A stretch of 64,000 nucleotides of DNA from Euphorbia lathyris (Eukaryota > Streptophyta > Magnoliopsida > Malpighiales > Euphorbiaceae), in contig NC_088914.1 in the NCBI RefSeq assembly GCF_963576675.1, positions 81,900,441-81,964,440 on the forward strand, in the 5' to 3' direction. Of the stretch, positions 57,542 through 64,000 are shown in pieces. How positions within the stretch are numbered: the first letter of the stretch is position 1; each line of letters opens with the position of its first letter. Under the pieces are notes generated by a model. It made no database searches, had not been told where the DNA came from, and saw only the letters and a program-made list of their open reading frames with translations. Both the position numbers and the translations under genes were made by a program.

Positions 57542-58060
57542 AAGAATAATGAATTGGACAAAAATATTTGGTAAAATTGACGATATCAATCAATTTTCAC
57601 GTATAAAAAAAGTTGTATATTATTATTATTATGTCATTATAATACCAGATTAACATGACATAGAAAAATCATTACTAATCCAAATCTAGAATAAAAATAT
57701 TTTCTTTTAAATGTGTTTTTAAGGAGCACAATACTCTAAGAGTATTCTATTTTTCTTTTTTTTCAGAAATGAACTTTTGATATTATTGATGATAAATTTT
57801 ACAGTACTCCGGGAGCAATGCTCCCGACCAATCAAAATTGTTTTTAATCTCACTACATGTGTCACGTCCGGGTCTAAATTTCTAGAATTTATACATTGAT
57901 AGTAGTATATATTATAATTATTGGGTGTGTGATTTTTATTTGGTGCTATGGGAAAAGTTTGGAGTTAATTTGATGGTTTTAGGTGTAAATTAAAAGTTTA
58001 GGATCATTTTTAAAAGATTATATAAAGATGGAGGACCAAAGTGAATATTTGCCAATTATG
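57542..58060. other. Possible upstream region of a transcription unit
   Basis: AT-rich with no frame. A short symmetric phrase CTCCGGGAGCAATGCTCCCG at about 57807-57826 stands out in GC content. It precedes the promoter-like stretch at 58064. Confidence 0.4.
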
Positions 58061-58063
58061 GTA

Positions 58064-58287
58064 TATATAAATCCAACTCTGTCGGAGAGGCAGAGATTAT
58101 CCATTGTTTTTTCTTTTCTTTTTCTTTTTTCTTATCATTTTAAATTCATCAGTTTTCTCTGAACTGTTTCTCCACCGTTTCTTTGATTTACCGAGATTCG
58201 ACCGTCCGAATCACTCGAAATTGAAACTATAGCATCTTTATACAGCGGTGAATCGATCGGGTGTATTTTGTTCAATTAGTAGCCAAG
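58064..58287 (+). promoter_or_regulatory. Promoter and non-coding first exon candidate
   Basis: TATATAAA at 58064-58071 is followed about 25-35 bases later by leader-like sequence with a long TTTTCTTTTC pyrimidine stretch, then by balanced-composition sequence ending CCAAG/GTAAGTAAC at 58287/58288, a strong plant 5' splice site. No ATG-led frame is seen in it, so it would be a 5' UTR exon. The rest of the gene is not identified. Composition differs clearly from the AT-rich surroundings. Confidence 0.4.
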
Positions 58288-59632
58288 GTAAGTAACTATC
58301 AACTATATTTTGAGTTTTATGTATATGGATATATATATAATCAAAGAAGTTTCAGAAATTGATATTTTAGGGTTATGCAGGAATTTTGTAAAATTGGGGT
58401 TTTTCATGATTTTGCTTTTTATTGTGAAATTACGGTTCAAATGAAGCTATTGATTATGCTTCTATGTGAATTTCAGATTTTACTTGATTATGTTGATTTA
58501 AGGCTTAATTTGGTTGATTTACATATATACATATATGTTTTTGGTTTCAATATATATCTATATTGAATAAAATGAATTTGATGATTTCTTACGAATTGTT
58601 TTTGGATTGAGAAATCTATTGCGGTTATTGTTGTTATTATTTTGGATTGAAATCCAAATATGATTTTTATGATATAAAAGGGCTAATTGAAGCCAAATGA
58701 GTTATGGTTATGAATTAGTTTGGAAAGTTCTTTTTAGTTGAAGTTTGTGTGATTATGGTTTAAGTTTATATAAGGATCAAATTGAGTGTTTATAGATCAA
58801 ATAAGAAAATCGAATGATATTATAGATTTATTGACTTTTATGGGTGTAAAGATATTATTTGGAGTTTGGAGAAGACAGAAAAAAAACATTGATTATCGTA
58901 ATTGAGGTACTCTATTTTCCTTGGTTATATGTTTTGGAGGAAAGATTGAAGTTTCTTTAGATTGATAAATGATATATATAGTGGTGATTAAAAAAAATAG
59001 CATGTTAGCTTAATTGATTTTGAGAAGTTAAATAGAGAATTATAATAGTGATGTTGATATTAAGAGTTTATGAAATGACTCTTATTGATAGGAAATTGTA
59101 TCATCATAATGAGGTTTATATTAGTGATGTTGATGTTGATGTTTATGAAATGACTCTTATAAGAGTGATGGTGACGTTGATGCTAATGATTGACAAATAA
59201 TGATGGGAGTGAAAAAGTATAGATATAAGTATTATTATTATGATGAAGTAAGATTATATGTTGATGCAAATCATTGATTCAAATTATTTGAAGTTTAAGA
59301 AAAATATAATATCGTACATATTAGCGGTTCAAAAGTGATATTTTTGAAGTCTGTAGAACTTGGAGATAGGTGAAATATATCTGATATATATGCAATTGAT
59401 GAAATCAATTGTGATTTAAATTTATTAAAGTGAGATTTGGTGTATGTTAGGAAGATATGAATGATATTTGAAGTTTTATTGTGGATTATGGTGATGGAAT
59501 TAACTAGGTTGCAATTGAGAGTTACTAAGAGTTATGTATAAATAATAGTTACAGTAATGTGGATATGGATAAATGATGGAGTTAATGGAAGGAAACATTA
59601 GAATTTGTGGTCTTATGATGATTAGGAGGAAT
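58288..59632. other. Intron-like or spacer sequence
   Basis: T-rich with many GATGTTGATG/TTATGA phrases, no protein-like frame. It would be intron if the exon at 58287 is real. Repeated phrases near 59040-59190 (GATGTTGAT, AAATGACTCTTAT) suggest a small local duplication. Confidence 0.35.
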
Positions 59633-59930
59633 CATTACAACAAATCATCACTTGGGTCACGAATCATGCCACGAGAATTCAAAATTTGTGGCGTATTTTC
59701 ATTTAGCCACGGGAAAAATATATTCCACCACAAACTTAGGATCTCCTGATATATTTATGCAACATGTAATTTTTTTCCGTGGCAAATATACACTTGTGCC
59801 ACAGATTTTGCCACAGTAATTTTTTTCATGTGGCTAAATCTATTTATGTCACGGAAAAAATACCCCTGTGGCATAAAATTACTTATGTCCAAAATAATTT
59901 ATTTCATGGCAACTAAAATTAATTTCAATT
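59633..59930 (+). mobile_element. CACTA-like terminal region
   Basis: CATTACAACAAATC resembles the CACTACAA-type end of CACTA (En/Spm) transposons, and the next 280 bases carry many short GCCACGG / CCGTGGC-type subterminal repeats in both orientations. The opposite end was not found in the window. It could belong with the Ptta/En/Spm-like ORF at 63520, or be a non-autonomous fragment. Confidence 0.45.
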
Positions 59931-59982
59931 ATTTCATTTATAATTAAAAAAATAAACAATTTAATTTGATTTATCTTTTTCG

Positions 59983-60330
59983 TAAATACATATTTGAGCC
60001 CTTGACCAATTTATTTTTTATTGATTACGTCCTTAATCTTTCAAATGGATATATTATATCTTGATCAATTATTTTTTAACACATTTTTAAATAGGTACGT
60101 TAAGTTTTTCATCATTTATTTTTAAACAAGCCCTTATTAGAGGATCCGGCTATGTGTGTGATTTAAATGGAGCCTTAATGTGTTAAAAAATAATTGATAA
60201 AAAGATTAATATAAACATTTAAAAGATTTATGTTAAAACAATTATTAATCAGGGATTTAATATATCTGTTTAAAAGATTAATTGTTTAATTAATAAAAAA
60301 TAAATTCATCAAAGGTTTAAATATGTAATT
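59983..60330. mobile_element. Small TIR element (about 350 bp)
   Basis: The left end AAATACATATTTGAGCCCTT is mirrored by the right end (AAATTACATATTTAAACCTT in reverse complement); similarity extends about 90 bases with phrases such as AATTTATTTTTTATT. Non-coding MITE. Confidence 0.7.
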
Positions 60331-60990
60331 TTCCAAATTTTTTTATATTGGCGGGATAAAGTAGATGTTATTTGCGCCAAAAAATTCAATGACATTGCCC
60401 TTTCACTTTCCCGGCCACTAGTCTACAACAACAAATGATCTTCCACAAACTCATAAAAGCAAATATTATTCCACCTATCCTTTGCTACAGAAATTATTTG
60501 GGCCAAATTCATTCAATTTCTCCATAGATTCCTTCATTCCATAATCTTCTCCAAATTCTAGTGTCTCTAGAATATGAGAACAGTTCCGATTGACTATCTC
60601 CTACTGGGTTTCTGATTTTTTCTTTCTTTATAGCCATTATTTCTAATTTTAGACGATCCAATCGGAGAGGAGTGTTATTGCCGGTGTCCGAGGAAGCTGT
60701 TAACGCTGCTCAAAAAGGTTATTTTTGTGCTGCGGAGAACTGGTTCTATTGACTTCATCGCTGCTGGTGGTAAGGGTTCTTTTATAAGAGTTTTTGTTTA
60801 AAGTTAATTTAGGATCTTATTATGCATATGAAGCATTGTAGATTTTGTGGTTATGTGTTTTTTAATCGTGTTTGCTGTGCTAATTTAGTGGATATGTGTT
60901 CTTGTGTCATGGGCTAAGAAATTTCTATTACGAATTTATAATTCTAAATAAGGGTAATAATTAGTTGGTAGAGAAATTAAGAATTCCAGA
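60331..60990. other. Stretch with possible internal exon
   Basis: Around 60652-60768 an exon-like block of higher GC runs from an AG (TTTTAG/ACGATCC) to a GTAAGG, with two frames open across most of it. I recognise no protein. No other feature. Confidence 0.3.
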
Positions 60991-61146
60991 ATGTCACCGA
61001 TTTGCATGTTCTTGGTATTTCTTATTCTCCTTCTTGACTTTCATCTCCATTGTGCACAAGAAGAATCAAAACCTCCTGTGGATTGGGTGTTGAGTGAGAC
61101 TCTACCCTTTGTTGATACTTCTTACTGTGACTCCTTCTATATGTAA
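60991..61146 (+). CDS. Short ORF with signal-peptide-like start (51 codons)
   Basis: ATG at 60991 opens MSPICMFLVFLILLLDFHLH then CAQEESKPPVDWVLSETLPF, ending TAA at 61144-61146. The first 20 or so residues are strongly hydrophobic with a small-residue C-A-Q cleavage-like site, so it could be a small secreted peptide or a first exon. It is short, has no recognised family, and lies in transposon-rich DNA. I do not claim a function. Confidence 0.3.
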   Translation: MSPICMFLVFLILLLDFHLHCAQEESKPPVDWVLSETLPFVDTSYCDSFYM

Positions 61147-62928
61147 TTAAATGCTTTGTCTTTAGTGTAACCGTTTAAGGTAAAAAGTGTAAGTCTACAA
61201 GCTCGCTTGATGGAATCTATGATTTAGAGACGGACTAGATTGATAGAGCACAGGGCAGAACCTGGTTAGTAATTTGGTTCAAAGCCAATAACACAATAGG
61301 ATTTCCTCGTTTTAGTGAGTCAGTTGTAGTGACAACGATCTATTTAAAAGGATAGTTGCCACCCATTAAGCAAGCATGTGAGAAAGCCTCTATCTAAGTG
61401 TTTATATGATTTAGAGTTTTGACCAAAAAGGCCTTGTCACGAGCTGAACTCGAACTAGCACCTCTAATCAGGAAGGATAGAATTGGCTTGACTGACCCAT
61501 CCAATTTCGAATCGAGTAAAAAAAAAGTTTGTCCATTTTCCTGTAATCAATATGGTCTTCAAGTTGTGTTCTCTGGATTTGTCAGTACTCGTTTTCCTTC
61601 GTTAGATAAGACAGCAACAGATAACATAAATGCGAGGTTTAATTGATAAAGAATGTGAGGCTGAGCAGGTTAATAAAAATAAATAATGAATTTCTACTTC
61701 AGGGTGCACTTTAAACTGTATAAGCGATCTCAAGAATGAAAGTATCTCCTTTATTACATGTTGAAAATCATGCATTCTTTCATTTTATCAGGAAGCAGTG
61801 TTTTTTTTTATATCCCTTGGGATATTTTTGGATCATGGTGATAATTGGCTTCCGCTAGCTAATTGGTTTGTGTCTAGGAAGTAAACACACGACTAAGAGG
61901 AGCATACTTTCGGTTTGCTACTCTCACTCTAATTCTATTCTTTATTAGAATCAATATGGCTTGTCTAATTCTAATAAGAAATTTCCTCATTTCAATAGAA
62001 CCTTGACTTCAATATTTTAGCTTGCCTTAGACTTAGAGCTTATAAAGAGGAATGGAGAACTCTTAGCCTGAAAAACAATTGGCCCGGCTCATTACTACAG
62101 TCCTGAACATTTCGGCACTATGTAACAGATAGCGCCACTGATCCATTGCAACTATTGTCCATGATGGATAGCAGCTTGGCTACCTAAATACAGGTCCATA
62201 TCGTCACTGCTAGGAAGAAACACTGCCATAGCTTCTGCTGCCAACGTTTTGACAGCAGTCCCATTTTTTTAATTTCAATAATATGTACACTAAATCAAGT
62301 TTGCTTGAAATCATATCCATCTTTGGCAACAATTGCCATAGAACATATGTATCTAATAATTTCAAATTTCCAAAACTATTTTGCAAATCCAAAATAATGA
62401 AAACTGATACCTCATATATATTATGCCTACAAATCTAAAATGATGGCAACAATTTTGACAAATCAGACCACTATTCAAGTGACCTGCATGCAATTATATT
62501 TATAAAAATAATGTTGAATTGGTACTAGTTTCTCCCTGCATCTTCCATCTTTGATAATTATTAACAGCAGAATGAAACCAATTTCTTGAAAGAAATAATT
62601 ATGATTTAAGCTTTAGTGCATGCTAGAAATCCTTATCTATGGAGTGCAGATTTAAGAACGAGATAAAAAAGAAAGGGTCATTCAGGTGCCAATTAGGGAA
62701 ATGAAAATTAATTTTGATAAATCTCTCATCGTATGCCCGTGTCACTTGATTAGTGGTTTGATTTGTTAAAATAGTGACAGCCATGGCATGAACTGTTAAG
62801 TCTGTTAGTTTGGGTCTTAGGCGACTAACACTAAATGATTAGAGATTTAATGTGTCCAAATAAAAGATCGAGGGTTTAATACACCAAAAAATTAAAAGAT
62901 AAAGGATCCTAAGATGCTATTTGTCATA

Positions 62929-62959
<31 letters not shown>

Positions 62960-63519
62960 ACATAATATAATCAATTCATAAAACTCTAAAAAATCCAAAT
63001 AAATCTATACAAATTAAAAAATAGACCACCTAACCCAGTAATGTTAAAAAAGAGTACAAGTACATTTCTAGTTTTTCTTTTTATTTTCAGAAACAATGAA
63101 CTAAGAATTACTATTATCATAAAAATCACTACATAAAAGACCATATGAATAAAGAATGTGGAACCAAATATTGTGTTATCCTACTCCTAAAAATAAAGTA
63201 GTTTCTTTTTGGAGAACAACTCACTTCCTCTTACATGAACAAAATCATGGTATAAATTGAAAAAAACAAAACAAATCAAAAGTTGGATCCAATTAATTAA
63301 CAAGTCAAAATTTTATTAAATTACAAATACATATGAATTTAAAACTTACTTAACTATAAACTACATAACGTTTGGCTTTTTATGAGTAACTAAGGTTTAA
63401 TAATATAATTTTATCATTTATCTTATTTGTATCATTTTTTAATTTGCAAATATTATCCAAAGAATTAATAAGTGATATTAATTGTTTTAATAGCTGCTAC
63501 TTTTTAGAATAGCTTAAAT
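61147..63519. other. Spacer without a supported gene
   Basis: Mixed-composition sequence. A frame at 61419-61646 has no recognisable motif. A short TA microsatellite lies at about 62930-62946. No RNA gene or paired inverted repeat was found. It may be intron or non-coding part of whatever element or gene the 63520 ORF belongs to. Confidence 0.4.
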
Positions 63520-64000
63520 ATGACTAGACATGGAGGAAAGACAAATTCAAAGCAACCACTTAATGAGTATGAACAAAGGAGGCTTATGGTAATTCAAGCT
63601 AACAAGGGGAGATTGAAATCCTTGGGCTTAAAACATATTGCTTCCTCTTTGACAAGTTTAGTAGAAAGTACACAGGAGAAGAAAAGAAAGGGAAGAAGAG
63701 AAGCTACCAAGGAAAATGATGAGTATGTTCCTGATGATGATCTTGTGGAAGAGGAATGTGAGAAAGAAGCCCAACTTGCATTTTCAAAAAAGGTATGGAC
63801 ACAAAATAGTAATTTATAAGTTATATATGAATGTATAATGTATTCTTGTTATATGTTTTGAAATTTGTTTCAGGCTAAGACAAATTTTTTGAAAGAAGGA
63901 CATACAAAAGGTAATTTCATTCCACCAATGTCACTGGCTAGAATTCATAAAATGAAGAAGAAACAACATGATGCAGTAGTGGGAAATAAGGAATCGGATG
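63520..64000 (+). CDS. Ptta/En/Spm-like transposase-related protein, N-terminal part (runs off the edge)
   Basis: Exon 1 is 63520-63792 (91 codons, MTRHGGKTNSKQPLNEYEQR, then RLMVIQANKGRLKSLGLKHI, a Lys/Arg-rich KKRKGRRE patch and an acidic YVPDDDLVEEE stretch). It ends AAG/GTATGG. A second exon starts at 63874 after TTTCAG and stays open to the window end (AKTNFLKEGH..NFIPPMSLARIHKMKKK). The opening words match, from memory, the N-terminus of plant proteins annotated as Ptta/En/Spm transposase (Transposase_24 type). The catalytic or DNA-binding part would lie beyond the window. It could be a domesticated host protein rather than an active transposon gene. Confidence 0.6.

Noticed and set aside
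61419..61646. 75-codon frame and a nearby GTTCGAGTTC-like box on the minus strand
   Set aside because: No tRNA cloverleaf could be drawn around the box and the frame has no known motif; I could not support a tRNA or SINE.
1..64000. CRISPR arrays, bacterial operons or organelle genes
   Set aside because: No regularly spaced repeats of that kind, no ribosome-binding sites; all genes show plant nuclear features.

Overview
This window is plant nuclear DNA, almost certainly from a eudicot. It is AT-rich, its genes carry GT-AG introns, and it holds family-1 glycosyltransferases with the plant PSPG box. Its transposons are the plant set: Tat-type Ty3/gypsy, Ty1/copia, L1-type LINEs with RNase H, Helitrons and MITEs. 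I cannot name the species.

The host gene content is small. One apparently complete UGT72-type UDP-glycosyltransferase lies at 986-2616 (two exons, 481 aa). A broken paralogue lies at 45834-48383, with two frameshifts, one in-frame stop and a 1.1-kb intron filled with transposon remains. A promoter-like and first-exon-like stretch near 58064-58287, a short ORF with a signal-peptide-like start near 60991, and the start of a Ptta/En/Spm-like transposase gene running off the right edge (63520-64000) are the only other gene candidates.

The rest is a layered record of transposition that target-site duplications (TSDs) let one read in order. LINE A (minus strand, 16-bp TSD) spans 15310-32918. Into it went a 1.53-kb LTR-like segment (16456-17984) flanked by an 85-bp perfect direct repeat, and a copia-like solo LTR of about 2.07 kb (TSD GAGGG). 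Into that solo LTR went Tat element 1 (18682-28558, TSD AAGAT). About 5 kb further on, Tat element 2 (33517-43155, TSD GTGTT) sits inside a small terminal-inverted-repeat element (33337-43375). The two Tat elements are sister copies in the same orientation, each with 471-bp LTRs that differ by roughly 1-2 percent between ends. Each has gag, protease, RT, RNase H, a second RNase H and integrase, broken by stops, followed by an antisense gene before the 3' LTR.

The antisense gene reads as four exons that join in phase into a 634-residue protein in element 1. Both copies share one integrase stop codon, so at least the shared source was probably already defective and may have moved with help from elsewhere. 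On the right, LINE B (48487-53719, 17-bp TSD) has a fully open 1366-codon ORF2 and is only 5'-truncated, so it is young. It is itself inserted in a MITE downstream of the UGT pseudogene. Beyond it are a 3-kb non-autonomous Helitron (54475-57541) with internal repeats and a CACTA-like end (59633). On the left are two Ty1/copia relics, two copies of a 0.58-kb long-TIR element (a third relic lies in the UGT pseudogene intron), a hAT-like MITE and a GC-rich-core TIR element.
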